64,000 nt of DNA, from NCBI GenBank assembly GCA_036365515.1, contig CM070874.1, forward strand, positions 21,216,709-21,280,708, read 5' to 3'. Both the position numbers and the translations under genes were made by a program. The DNA is from Torymus aiolomorphi. Taxonomy: Eukaryota; Arthropoda; Insecta; Hymenoptera; Torymidae. Shown here in pieces: positions 23,307-36,785 of the stretch (its first letter is position 1; every line of letters begins with the position of its first letter). Below the pieces are notes generated by a model. It saw only the letters and a program-made list of their open reading frames with translations, was not told the origin of the DNA and did not search any database.

Positions 23307-24689
23307 TTGGAGCGGTTGAACAATTGGGTGTTGAGGATTTACGCGCCAGAAGATTTTGAAGAGGCAAGAGGCACGGATGGTGCTATAGCTCGGAGGACAC
23401 AACTCCGAGAGCAGCTGATCCGTAGAATCGTTACTGAGGACGATGGCACCTTCGTGGAAACGTACGGTTTGGACACACGTCCACTGGAGGTGACCATAAA
23501 GAGTGAAGCGATTCTGCAGATGGTCATCAAAACTACGACAGAGGCAGCAAGGCAAACCCAACACCCACAAAGACACCAAGATACGTACCACGGCGGACAT
23601 AACCCAGACGCCCAAAATAAGAACAGGTCATCGACTAGCAACGACAACGCGAACAACGCAGCAGACAAAGACACCACAAAAAGGCAAGATGGAGATATAC
23701 TGAGTCTCCGGTCGACGGACGGAACAAAATTCCGAGTGCCGAGGGACGTCGGGGTATTATTAGAGGAACTAATAACCGAAGTGAAGTCGCTGGAGGACAG
23801 ATTGTCGAATCACCAGCGACTACCGACGTCTTGCACGAAGACCAACGATGCAAGGTCAGGACAGAACGTGCACTTGGACGACACGTTCTACGGTGCGGAT
23901 CAGCGTGAAGGCTGGGAAGTAAGGCAGCCTTCACCACCGCCAGCTCGCCCCAGAGACCAGGCTGGTTCACGGGACGTAAATCCAACCTAAGATGGGGGTG
24001 ACCGCCGAAATTCGGCGAGAGGTACGAGCTGGTCGAACCAGAACACACAAGGTACGTCGACAAATTTCTCGAGGTCGGGGTTTTACCACTCGAGAGATAT
24101 AGGCCAGATAGTGCGTAAGTGGCCAATACGGTTCTCTGGCGCGAAGAGCCAGAGTATAGATGTGTTTCTGGAAATGCTAAAAGATTGCCAAGTCCTGGCC
24201 AACCTCACAGAGGAAGAGGTGTTGTCGTCGTTGTCGGAACTGTTCACCGACACGGCCGCCACGTGGTACAGAAATGAGAAGGAAAAGTGGACCACGTGGC
24301 AAGATTTCCTAACAGCGGCGAGGCGCTGGAATGGAACAACGAAGGGATTCCAGCAGCGGTTAATAGCGGAGGCTAATAACCGCACGCAAGGGGAGGATGA
24401 GGCAGTGAGAGATTATATCATCTGCCTCATAGCGATCACGAGGAAAATATCGCCTCCTCCCAGCCTAGAGCAGCTGCTGGACCAACTACACCGGAACCTC
24501 CGAGCACAGCTTCAAGCAATGGTTCGGAGGAAAGACTTCCGGACAGTAGAGGGTTTGCTAGAGCTGGCGGTAGATACGCAGCAAACGCTGGAGAATTCCA
24601 GAACGTTCGGGCCTCCTCCACCGCCAGCAGCAACTCTACTACCGGAGATGGCGTATAAGCCGCCCTCTCCCGCCGACCCGCCGATATAA
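23307..24689 (+). pseudogene. gag of the outer gypsy element, one stop codon, 3' truncated
   Basis: One reading frame of about 460 codons is open except for a single TAA at 23988-23990. The second half holds the conserved retrotransposon gag (capsid) pattern: RFSGAKSQSIDVFLEML, then ATWYRNEKEKWTTWQDFLTA, QRLIAEANNRTQGEDEAVRDY, and an ILV-rich end. The first half is an Asn/Thr/Asp-rich region. Gag would form the particle around the RNA. The open frame begins without an ATG near its upstream end; the first clear in-frame ATG is near 23519. It terminates at a TAA inside the fused 3' LTR, so the zinc knuckle and all of pol are missing. Confidence 0.8.
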
Positions 24690-25846
24690 GTCGCGAGAAT
24701 CACGCGTAATGCGTCGCGAGATTCGAATAGCGCGCGATTGCTCGTATCGTGATCGGTAGCGCGCGCCGCGGCGCTCGAACGAGGCAGACGAAGAAGAAAG
24801 CGAAGCAGAAGGCGCCGTGATGAGATAGACGCCGCGGCCATGTTGTCGACCACCGCGACACGCAAAAGTAGTCGTCCGTCACCGCCGCGCATCATGTGGA
24901 GGATAGTGTGAGTGCGACGCGACTCCACCGCTGCAACCGTGACTGCCACAGTGCCGCCACTGATGAGGAGTGGGCGATAGAGGCAGAGAGAGAGAGAGAG
25001 AGAGAGAGACCGAGGGTCCCTAACGTCACGAGGCCGGGGACAGTGAGAATTGCTCCATCCCCGTTCCGAATTGCAGCGAGTGCGAGAAAGAGAGAGAGAG
25101 CGAGTGCTGCGATGGCTGGCCTGCCACGGGTAAGCTGAGTAGGCTGATCGTGGGATCTGCGTGCGTCCGCGACGGGTGCGTGGGCGATCTCCCCCGTCGC
25201 GGGTATTGTCGAGTATTAATGTTCCGCGGAGTCGTGTCCGCGTGCGGGCGTAGCGAGCAGGTGGCGTCCCGCCAAGTCTCGGCCTGTCGGTTATTATTTG
25301 TTAGATTATTGTCCGGGTTTCGTGCCCCTTAGCGCATCTATCTTTAGTTCAATTAAACCGTTCATTTTTATCTTAAATAGTCGAGTCACGAGTACTTATT
25401 GAGCGCGCCTTACCCTATGCATGATTACCCGAATACCGCGCTCTACCCTTTTCAGCAGCTGCAGCTAGTCGCAGGCATCGCCTCCTAGAGGAACATCGGC
25501 AGCGGGAGTAAGTATCTCAATAGCCGCTCGAGAGGTTAGACCGAGCGGCGTTGTACGCGGGAAAGACCGGCTGCGCTGGTAACGCTAGGTTATAGCGAGC
25601 AGCCGGTAGTTCGCGGGCAGCAGTTGGCAGCAGCGGCAGAGCGTAGCACCGGTTCTAGTGGAAAGCGGCCTAGGCTTTCTACAATAGAAGCCGGGCTCGC
25701 ATGTTCGGAACCTGTGCCGAGGCGCTTCTGCCGGACTACAGGTAATTCTACAAAGGTGAGTTGCCCGAGCGTAGAAAACCCCCGTATATTACCCCGCGAA
25801 CCCCTGATAGGGATTAATACCCTCTCCATAATTGAACCCCGTTACA
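24679..25846 (+). repeat. Outer gypsy 3' LTR, lacking its first nine bases
   Basis: It starts at CGCCGATATAAG fused to gag and ends CCCCGTTACA. Compared with the 5' LTR it has extra sequence in 24800-24990, including a short (GA)n run at 24984-25010. This uninterrupted copy shows what the 5' LTR looked like before insertion (GTGCGGGCGTAGCGAGC near 25240). Confidence 0.9.
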
Positions 25847-25850
25847 CACT

Positions 25851-26740
25851 ATATTGCTTTCTCAGAGAGAAAGCGTTGTAACGGTGAAAATTTTCAAAAC
25901 AGAGATTTTGATGAATTTCGATGTTTTTGAGGTTCCTGAATAAAAATAATAGACTTTTAAAACATGTATGTATGTATGTATGAATTTATGAAACCAAATT
26001 TTGTCCCCGGCGTAACTCTTGAACGGATAGACGTAACGAGCTGAACTTTTGCATGCATCTTATGTATGCCTTAACTTAGAACTGATTAAATTTTGGAGTC
26101 AAATGGATGACTATAAGGTTTTATTTTAATAAAATAACAATTTTGCGAAAATTTTTTGTTTCAGTAATAATTTTTTTTTTAATTGGTTCTTGAGATATAG
26201 AAAATGGATATCGAAAGTCTTAAAGCACATTCAATTTCCTTCTATTATAAATTAATTATTTAAAAGCTAGTCACGAGTTTTTTTTACTTAAAAATGCAGA
26301 TTTAAAAAAGTAGCTACTTTTAGAGAAATTAACTAATTTTATAAATTATAAAAAAATTTTTCGGCGTTATATCTCGAAGGGAGACCAATATTTTTAAAGT
26401 ACAGTTAATTTAATTCTAAATTATGTATTTTAAAATTACTCACGAGTTATTTTGTTCTTAAAAATGTGATTTGAAAAAGTAATAACTTTTTCGAAAAATA
26501 TAATAGTTATATGAATTGCAATAACTTTTTCGCCATTCGATTAAAGATGCATATAATATAAACACATATTCTTGCAATAATTTAATCCCCTCTCTTTTCA
26601 TCTCTTTTGAGACTATTATGAAGTTATTTTTGAGTTGAAAATATAGATTGGAAGACTTCATCAACTTAGAACAAAATTATGCTTTGTTAATGAATTGAAA
26701 ATGTCTTTAGCCATTTATTTGGGAAAGCAAAACGGGAGTA
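25851..26740. other. AT-rich stretch, no gene seen
   Basis: It contains a short (ATGT)n at 25963-25982 and phrases such as CCCCGGCGTAACTCTTGAACGG that look like old repeat DNA. No coding frame is supported. Confidence 0.5.
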
Positions 26741-27540
26741 GTTAATTGAGAGCGAAATGTGGCGGAAGGCGATACGCGAAACCTTGACAGTGAGCTATGT
26801 GTACACGGTTGTACACATAGCTAAACACGTTTTCTTGTCTCACTCTGTCGACGTACAACGCTTCCGAGGCGGGTAGCAGACGGTACCGATGCAAGGACAG
26901 CCCCGGAGTCCACACCGACAGCGATGATGACCGGAGAGGAAGAGAGCGGAAAGCAGCAGGCAGCACCGAGGCGACGAAAGCCGCGCCACCTGCTCGCGCG
27001 CTCGCAGACGACGCACACGAAAATTAATACTGTGCGCCGAATGCGAACGTGCCCAAGTGAGCCCGGCTGCCATGTTGCGGAGACAGCCGCCGCCGACGCA
27101 CACTCGCGCCGCACCCACGCACTATAAACACACGGAAACACCGACACGAGCACGCGCGGCCACGAACACTTGCTGCGGCTGTGCGACAGCCACGAGGCCG
27201 GCAGCCATGCGAGACGTGAGACCGAGAGAGAGAACATGCGCGACGACGCGCCGATGCTGCTCATACTGAGCGAGAGGGAGAGACGGCAGCCTACGCGCTG
27301 CACACCGCCTGTGAGTAAGACAGAGAGAGCGAGCGAGAGCCGCGGAGTAGGAGAGTGAGGTAGAGCGAGAACACGGCTCGGCAGCCTGCGCGCTGCACGC
27401 AGCCGAGGAAGTATGCGTGAGGGAAGTAGAGTGCGCAGCGACGTACAATTACGCGTGAGAGAGAGTGCGCAACGGCGCACAAGTATGAGTGAGAGAGAGT
27501 GCGCAACGGCGCACATGTATAAGAGAGAGTGAGAGAGGGA
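26741..27540. other. GC-rich low-complexity block
   Basis: GC- and purine-rich DNA with (GAGA)-type runs and two tandem GTGCGCAACGGCGCACA units near 27460-27510. A perfect 12-bp-arm hairpin (AGCTATGTGTAC...) lies at 26793-26822. A 231-codon open frame on the minus strand is Ser/Arg/Leu-rich without domains, and open frames occur on both strands together, the signature of biased composition. Confidence 0.5.
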
Positions 27541-27562
27541 GAGAGAGATAGATAGATAGATA
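27541..27562. repeat. (GATA)n run at the LINE 3' end
   Basis: A short GATAGATAGATA run then TATTTATTTATT. On the LINE strand this reads AAATAAATATCTATC and probably represents the tail of the LINE below. Confidence 0.5.
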
Positions 27563-28116
27563 TTTATTTATTGTGTTAAAAACACAAAGTGTGCAAAATA
27601 TAAACAGTGTACATTAGAAAATTCGCCAAAATTAATATGTAAAACATAAAATGTAAAACAAGGATATCACAAATCAAATCGAATACTTTTAAAAGATGAT
27701 ATCACAGTCAAAATAATACTAAGGTAGTGATATAACAGATAATACTTATAAGAGATGATATCACAGTCAAAATAATACTAGGTTATCAGTAGTGATATCA
27801 CAGTCGCAGAGTAAGATCACAGTCGAAGTTATAAGAAAATACTGAAAACTTTGGGGCAGTATAGTCACCGTGGCGAATACAATATTAAAAACACAATATT
27901 AACAATAAAAGTTTTTAAAATACCTATCAGTCGAAGTACTAAAACTATAAGCAACTAAAACTGATACATTCATTCATCCAGTCATACTTATAAATTACAG
28001 ACATACTTATAAATTACAGGCATACAACTAGCCTAAGAATACAGGACACAACGAATACATAAATAGTGTAAATGGGACAACACAAGAGTACATAAAGCTA
28101 TCACATTAAAGGTGAC

Positions 28117-28441
28117 TTATTCCAGGTCAGATAAGTGCCTCCTTACTGCGCGCTTGAACCAACTGAGAGACGGTAGGTTTCGAATCTCAGTGGGTAGAGA
28201 GTTCCATAAATGCGCTCCTCGCACCTGGAATGATTTAATTCCGTACGATTTGCGCATCAGAGGGGGCTCAAGTTCTTTTATCACTCCTCTTACGTTACCC
28301 CTGGGCACGTATCTAGTAAAGAGGCCTACTAGACAGTCCGGAACATTCATACGCACGATTTTGTACATCAGTACAGCCTTAAAATAGAGTCTCCTCCAAT
28401 CAGTGCGTAGCCAGCCCAATGAGGTTCTGTGAGGAGTGATG
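28117..28441 (-). pseudogene. LINE ORF2, C-terminal end
   Basis: It carries the conserved LINE tail SLGWLRTDWRRLYFKAVLMY followed by VPDCLVGLF, and the hydrophobic-aromatic end LWNSLPTEIRNLPSLSWFKR, then a stop. It is in frame with the RT part on the other side of the inserted foldback element once that insertion plus its 2-bp duplication is discounted. Confidence 0.85.
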
Positions 28442-28443
28442 TG

Positions 28444-29249
28444 CCCTGTTGAAAATATCCATGTGGATTTTACATTGATTTCCACATGGAATCCATATGG
28501 AATCCATATGGAATCTATACGGATTCCATGTGGATTCCACGTCGATTCCATGTGGAAATCAGTCCCAAATCGTCCTGTGGATTTCCACATGGAATTCCAT
28601 ATAGATTTCTATATGAATTTTTCTACAAACATTTGTAAAACAAAATCCGTATGGATTTCCATGTAGATTTCCATGGAGAAATCCAGATAAAAACGATATG
28701 ATCCATATAGATTTCCATATGGATTTCCATGTAGTAATTTAAATGTTTATAAAAATGTTTATTTATAAAATTTTTAAATTTTTTTACTAGGGATACGTTT
28801 TTTACCATATCAGTAAAGCATAAAAAATTATAAACTATAATTTCCTCTTATGTAATTCTTCGAAAAGATTCTACAGTACTTGTTGTCAAAAATATGTATC
28901 CTAGTAAAAAAAAATATAACAATTTTATAAACAAACATTTTTATAAACATTAAAATTATCATATGGAAATCCATGTGGAAATCTATATGGATCATGTTGT
29001 TTTTACCTGGATTTTCCCATGGAAATCTACATAGAAATCCATACGGATTTGGTTTTACAAATGTTTGTAAAAAAATTCATATAGAAATCTATATGGAATT
29101 CCATGTGGAAGTCCACAGGACGATTTGGGACTGATTTCCACATGGAATCGACATGGAATCCATATGGAATCCGTATAGATTCCATATGGATTCCATATCG
29201 ATTCCATGTGGAAATCAGTGTAAAATCCACATGGATATTTTCAACAGGG
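28444..29249. mobile_element. 806-bp foldback element inside the LINE
   Basis: The ends are CCCTGTTGAAAATATCCATG and its inverse. The arms, about 300-350 bp each, are built from short self-complementary pieces such as GGATTTCCATATGGAATCC. The dinucleotide TG occurs on both sides (28442-28443, 29250-29251). Removing 808 bp returns the LINE to one frame, so the borders are exact. No coding capacity. Confidence 0.9.
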
Positions 29250-29251
29250 TG

Positions 29252-30415
29252 ATCATCCCTCCTAAGACCAACCACATACCTAACACCTGAATTCTGCAGG
29301 ACCTGCAGTCGGATTCTCAGCTCCTGAGAAGCATTCAACATCACGACAGAACAATAGTCCAGGTGGGGGAAAAGCAATGCCTCAACAAACCGTTTACGGA
29401 GAGTCTCGCTAGTATATTTTCTGAAAAATCTCAGATGGTACATAATTCTATTGCACTTTTTAGTTATTTTGTCTACCTGATTTTTCCAGGTTAGTCCAGA
29501 GTCCAGTACTACACCGAGACTCTCAACAGAGTCAGAAAAGGGAATCTTGGTACCACAACCCAAAACAATGCAGAGCGAGAAATCACTTTGTACGCTGTTA
29601 ACGTATCGATTGCTCCCGAAAACAATCGCTTTCGTCTTACCTGCATTGAGTTTGAGCGAGGCACCAGTTGACCATTCCGAAACTGCCCTTGCAGCCCGCT
29701 GGATCAGTGCCATCCCCTCATCCAGTCTATCATGCTGAATCTGACAATAAACTTGCAGGTCATCTGCGTATAAAAGATGTTGAACACCCAAAGGGCCAAG
29801 AACCCCTGTTAGATCGTTGATATAGAGGCAAAACAACAAGGGTCCTAGTACTGATCCCTGTGGGACTCCTAAATTAGTACTGAGCCATGGTGACTCCCCC
29901 GAAAATTTTGAGGATACGCGTTGCATCCTGCTTTCGAAGTAGGAGCTAATCCACAAGAGGGCAGCCCTAGAGAATCCCATCAATCTTAACTTCTCGAGAA
30001 GCCGGGAAGGCAAGATAGTTGCGAAAGCCTTACTAAAATCAAACAGCAGAAGGATTGTCATCAGTTTTTTGTCCATGCCTGTTCTTATGTCGTCCGTCAG
30101 TGTTAGTAAGGCCGTTTGCGTGGAGTTGAATTGTCGAAAGCCAGTCTGTTTAGGGTCGAGCATTTTGGAAGTCTCAAGATGTTCCATCAGCTGTGAATGA
30201 GCAATCTTCTCCAGCACCTTTGAAAGAAAGCAGAGCAAGATGATTGGTCGGAAATCTGAAGGAGATGAAGGCGCCTTGCTTTTCTTCAGAGGAACTATGT
30301 TTGCTCTCTTCCAGAGGGCTGGGAAGACGTTTGCAGTCAAAGAGGAGTTGAAGAGTTTGAATAAAAGGTTGCCGATGACTGGCAGTGCTTTGACAATGAC
30401 ACTGCGAAATGCCAT
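29252..30415 (-). pseudogene. LINE ORF2, reverse transcriptase
   Basis: Non-LTR reverse transcriptase with FRPIILLCFLSKVLEKI, ILLLFDFSKAFATI, GVPQGSVLGPLLFCLYINDL and the catalytic LLYADDLQVY (near 29765), then the thumb (SVESLGVVLDSGLTWKNQV). RT copies LINE RNA at the nicked target. The usual Asp of the FDFSKAFDTI motif is Ala here (FATI). The frame is continuous from 30415 to the foldback insertion, so the RT core itself is not disrupted by stops. Confidence 0.92.
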
Positions 30416-31171
30416 CTACTCCACGTGCCTGCGATGAGAAGTGAGATATTGCAATTGCTACATCATTAAAATTTATTGGTTTAAAGGAGACACCATCGGA
30501 ATTACTCATAGAGATAATTCTGCGACATATCTCACTGTCATCTCGCGGAGAGATTGACACTCCCGCAAAGTGACAGTTAAGCTCATCCGGAGTAAACCCG
30601 TTCAGATCCTCAGAGTGCTTGAGTAAGAGCCCCAGGCCACGCAACTCTTTCCAAACATTACCATCTCATAGAGCATCTAAAAGTCTGGCTTGAAGATAGG
30701 ACGTCTTGGCTAGGTAAGTTTGTTCGTCAAGTTGTTTCCGTAGTGTGATAAATGTGTCATATAAATCTTGTTGTCCAGTCCGCTTGTATCGTCTGTAAAA
30801 CGTGTCACGTCTACGGAGAAGCTGGGCTAGCTCTGCATCAATCCACCGCAGTCTGCCCTTTTTAGGAGCAACAGTTTTTTCCGGTGCCAAAGTGTCATAG
30901 CGGCCGTCAGATTGGTGCAAAGACAGTCCAGAGCTTGCTCGGTGTCAACGACGTCAGCATCAAAGCATGTCCAATCACAGCACCCCAACTGAGCTACTAG
31001 ATCTTCAGGGGCTATATTTTTGTAGTCTCTGTAGGTGAAGTCGGCCTTATTTGGCACAACTAAGTTGAGTTTGATGGTAACATCTATGAAGCTGTGATAG
31101 CTGTGAAAGTCAGCTGGAATGTTTCGGCCGTTGATAATTGTGTTGTTGTCGTCGATGAAGATGACATCAAT
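30416..31171 (-). pseudogene. LINE ORF2, linker between endonuclease and RT
   Basis: Linker-type sequence: RLRWIDAELAQLLRRRDTFY followed by the YRRYKRTG block, typical of CR1/Jockey elements, then SISPRDDSEICRRIISM. It is spread over three open pieces (30827-31057, 30666-30920, 30416-30644) that are separated by one frameshift near 30870 and one TGA near 30666. A third break joins it out of frame to RT. Confidence 0.8.
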
Positions 31172-33217
<2,046 letters not shown>

Positions 33218-33820
33218 ATAGAATATAAGCAAATATAAATAAAGTAAATTTGATAATATTTTAATATATTTTATACCACTCTAACCTCAAAATCACAACT
33301 TTGATATGATTTTTCGGCGCTCGTGGTATAAAATACCGTTCGAAACTAGTGCGTAAGTCGATTATTTAGGTGGTGTGACTTTTTGCACGAGCGAAGCGAG
33401 TAAACCAGCTAAATAATCGACTTCCCCACCCGTGTCGAAATATACTATATAATTGATATTATAATGTTTCAATTGAAACTTGATTTTATAATACCGTTTT
33501 AACTTTGAGGCCATGTTCAACTCACACGTAGATCCCTAGCTTATCGGCACCAAAATTTTATTTTTTTATTACATCTAAACACAAACTTTAGGAAAAAGCG
33601 TTGGATTCCGTGAAAGAGCACTTTTCTCTAAAATTTTTGTTTAAATACGATAAGAAAAATAAAACTTAGGTGCCGGTAAGGTAGGTATCGTTTCGGTATT
33701 TTACATTAGATGAATAATCAAAATAATAACATGTATGTTATGTATGTATGTATGATATTATTCAATAACAATTGAATAATTGTAGAAAGTGCACCTTATT
33801 TAGATGAATATGTTCCAACT
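33218..33820. other. AT-rich stretch with one palindrome
   Basis: AAGTCGATTATTTAG near 33355 and CTAAATAATCGACTT near 33410 make a 15-bp-arm hairpin that encloses GAGCGAAGCGAG. A short ATGT repeat lies near 33730. No gene. Confidence 0.6.
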
Positions 33821-33828
33821 CCTTCAAG

Positions 33829-33900
33829 CGAGCGATAGCGTAACGGATAGCATGCGTGCGTAGTAACCCAAGGGTTGTAGGTTCGATTCCTGGTTAGGTA
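33829..33900 (+). ncRNA. tRNA-like Pol III promoter, probable SINE head
   Basis: The A-box-like TAGCGTAACGG (33836-33846) and a perfect B box GGTTCGATTCC (33880-33890) are 34 bases apart, the spacing of tRNA genes. The acceptor stem does not pair and the T stem is imperfect, so this is not a functional tRNA. A tRNA-derived SINE head or tRNA pseudogene is the likely reading. A-rich sequence follows at 33899. Confidence 0.5.
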
Positions 33901-34019
33901 AAAAAATTTTATCTAAAATTTTTTCTGCGACGAAAAAATTGCGATTCATATAGAAATAAATTCTAAATAATATGCGAGAATTGTAATAGTTATACTTTCG
34001 AGTTATTGTATGTAATATG

Positions 34020-34910
34020 TATGGCTTTAAGTTCAAAAGTAATCTTTCAAGAACTTGAAAAAAGGTTCGTGAAAGGTTTCTTGAAAGATTACTAGAATAT
34101 TTCCTAGAAGCTTTCTGGAACATTGACAAATCTTTCACAAAGCTTCCAGTTACTCTTTTAAAAACTTGATGAAAGATCCCGGAAAGTTTTCCGGAAATAT
34201 TAATAGATTTTTTTTTTAAAGCTTTTGCCAGTAAATTGGGCGTAATTTTAAGCTTACAGGAATCTTTCATGTAAGCTTTCTGAAAGATTTCAATAAATCT
34301 ATCAAAAACCTTACAAGAATCTTTACAGCTACCTTACTAAAGTGTTGTTGTAAGATTTCCTGTAAACTTACCGCATTCTTTCGAGAACGCTACCTGAAAG
34401 ATTGGAAAATCTTTCGCAAAGCTTCCAGTTACTCTTTTAAAAACTTTAAACAAAGATTCCAGAAAGTTTTCCGGGAATGTTAATACAATCTTTTCTGAAA
34501 GCTTTTTGCCAGTAAATTGGGCGGACACTTTAAGCTTTCAGGAATCTTCCATGTAAGCTTTCTGAAAGATTTAAATAAAGCTATCAAAAACCTTACAAAG
34601 ATATTTACAGCTATCTTACTAAAGTCTTGCTGAAAGATTCTCTGTAAACTTACCGTATTCTTTCAAGAAAGCTTCTAGAAAGATTGACAAATCTTTCACA
34701 AAGCTTCCAGTTACTCTTTTAAAAGTTTGATGAAAGGTCCCGGAAAGCTTTCCGGGAAGATTAATAGAATCTTTTCTGAAAGCTTTTTGTGAGAAAAAAG
34801 GGCGGACATTTTGAACTTTCAGGAATCATCCATGTAAGCTTCCTGTAAGATTCTGAATCTTTCTTCGAAGCTTTGATAAAGCTTCCTGGAAGCTTTCATG
34901 CTATGTGGGT
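34020..34910. repeat. AAGCTT/GAAAGATT-rich repeat, locus 3
   Basis: Three diverged copies of a unit of roughly 270-300 bp: CAAAGCTTCCAGTTACTC occurs at about 34137, 34415 and 34699, and GCCAGTAAATTGGGCG at about 34226 and 34507. Related in style to the loci at 6.1-6.8 and 8.1-8.8 kb. Confidence 0.75.
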
Positions 34911-34973
34911 AGTTTACTGTAATGATCTGCGAAATTTATTTGCTTATAATTTATTTTCAGATCATTTTCGAAA

Positions 34974-35417
34974 ATGTTTTTCCCAAGTGTTGGAAAAAAC
35001 AGTTTGTTATTTTTAGATTCTTGGAGCGAACATTGCACAGAAGTAGTAGAAAGAGAAAAACCTGATGATAAAAACATTAAACTTTTCAAAATTCTTAAAG
35101 GTACAACTGGAAAAATACAACCACTGGATGTGTTTGGCTTTCGTATACGGAAAAATTTTGTAAAACACTTTTCCGATAGTGTAATTTTGTTGAATAAAGA
35201 TATAAGTTTGCACGTACGAAATAATGTTATTAAATTACAATCTCTGGTGCACAATCAGTTATCTTCACATCGATACGTAAATCTGTTTAAATACTCTTGG
35301 TATAAAAGCGGCTATATCGATAATAAACTAAATGAATTTGTAAATCCGGTGGACTTTAACTTTGGTGGATCCCAAGCTCATTGGAGGTACCAGGATGTAA
35401 AAATACTGCTATTATAA
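34974..35417 (+). pseudogene. pogo-like DDE transposase fragment, C-terminal
   Basis: 147 open codons from an ATG. It looks like the C-terminal part of a DDE transposase of the pogo/jerky type: the second catalytic Asp in NSLLFLDSWSEH and the third in GTTGKIQPLDVFGFRI, followed by a helical tail. The first catalytic Asp and the DNA-binding half are missing upstream, where AAGCTT repeats stand. The end (FGGSQAHWRYQDV) departs from the Cys-rich ending I would expect, so the 3' end may also be lost. From memory of the family, the N-terminal fragment at 50125-50521 belongs to the same kind of protein. Confidence 0.55.
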
Positions 35418-36504
35418 AATGTTCATGGTGTCAGAAATCACTGTGCTTAAAACATTTTTTTGAAGATTTTTATTACTGTTCAAGCTATAATCCTTAAACA
35501 AAATTAATTGTGATAAGAAATAAACTGTAAGCTCGTTTGTATATTTCGTCGAATCTTTTTTGACAATTTGTAAAAATATACTTATATTTTACTTTTCATA
35601 AAAAGTAATTATATAATTACATAATTATTATTATTTACCGATAAGTACATGCAAAATACTCGAATTTAAATTGCACAATAAGTATAAGAATTTATAAACG
35701 ACTTCATTAATTACGTTATTTCGATAAAAGAAACTGACACGGACATAAACTAAATAGATATTATAAACCTCAAAATATTTATTTCAATGGTACTAATTGT
35801 AAGTATTCCACGTCCAGGAGGCTGCTAACCCCCGATAACGCTGTTATTAGAAAAAATTCTGAAACAAGTCAACTTTCATTTTTAATTTTAACAATAATTA
35901 TTTAATTTTATTGCAAATATTATATACAAAAATAATTTAAAAAAAAATAAAGTTTTTCCGAAATAAAATATAAGGGTTGCTACCCCACGGGATGAAACAA
36001 CCATTGCTAATTTCGCATTTCAAAGAGAAATATTTTCCATTTTGTTTCATTTCAAATTTTAACCTGAACTCGGGATATCTAGAGAAAACCGTTTTTGGGG
36101 ATAAATTTTAGGGGTGCATTTCACCCCTTTAATAAGAAATTGGGCCCATTGAAAAAAATTAGCCGAAATGAAAATAAATTATGCATTACATAACATAAAA
36201 TATTTATTTTAATGGTTTGAAAGTATTTTGCACCTAAGGGGTTGTTTACCCCCGATAACACTTGTATTTGCAAAAACCCTGAAACAAGTAAACTTTAATT
36301 TTTTATTTTAAGCCCAAAAAAGATTTTTATAATAATCAATTAATTTATTGCAAATATTATATACAAAAATATTTTAAAAAATAAGGTTTTCCTGAAATAA
36401 AAAGTAAGGGTTGCGACCCCCGGGGACCAAACTATACTTGCTAGTTTCGTCATTCAAAGAGAAGAATTTTCCATTTTGTTTCATTTCAAAACATTAATTA
36501 GAAC
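35418..36504. repeat. Satellite-like monomers (GGGTTGC..CCCC family)
   Basis: From about 35765, two diverged units of about 430 bp follow each other (ATATTTATTT[C/T]AATGGT at 35776 and 36207; GGGTTGC[T/G]A/GACCCC at 35970 and 36409). The second is interrupted at TTAA by the next element and resumes at 42506. The same family forms the array at 51.1-54.0 kb. 35418-35764 shows nothing that I can name. Confidence 0.65.
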
Positions 36505-36785
36505 TTAAGGGGGCTAGACACCTTTTTTCTCTGAAATAAGAAGTCACATTTTAATACATAAATGTAAACTAATTATTTCATACTTTTTACATATAAAAGT
36601 GGGTATATTTACCTTACCTTAAAACTTTCTCCGATGGGCCTTTTATATGGTCCAGAACCATAGTCATCGATGAAACAAGTTTTTTCACTAACCATAAGCT
36701 TTGAAATTTTCCTGTGGATGGATTGACTCCAGATTTGAACTAAATTACTCCTGAATAGTATAATTCTCATATGAGTGTAGGGATT

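Larger units (their letters stand above)
12450..25846 (+). mobile_element. Composite Ty3/gypsy element (outer shell of the nest)
   Basis: The element starts TGTAACGGG at 12450 and ends CCCCGTTACA at 25846, with CACT directly outside both ends (12446-12449, 25847-25850), a 4-bp target duplication. Its 5' LTR is split by the errantivirus-like element at 12864-21313. The second half of the LTR ends GTTACA at 21916, and a primer-binding-site-like TGGCGCCGTTAACTTG follows two bases later. The interior holds a leader and gag only. The 3' LTR begins abruptly at 24679, about nine bases short of the LTR start, so one deletion removed pol, the polypurine tract and the LTR tip. The copy is therefore non-autonomous. 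Confidence 0.88.

Noticed and set aside
24512..24949. 145-codon minus-strand ORF
   Set aside because: Antisense of gag and LTR sequence; gag on the plus strand has clear capsid motifs.
24959..24980. CTGATGAGGAG as part of another hammerhead ribozyme
   Set aside because: No GAAAC strand or pairing stems follow; chance match within the LTR.
26821..27516. 231-codon minus-strand ORF
   Set aside because: Ser/Arg/Leu-biased, with overlapping open frames on the other strand; low-complexity GC-rich DNA is a sufficient cause.
33829..33900. Functional tRNA gene
   Set aside because: The acceptor stem does not pair and the T stem is imperfect; kept only as a tRNA-like promoter.
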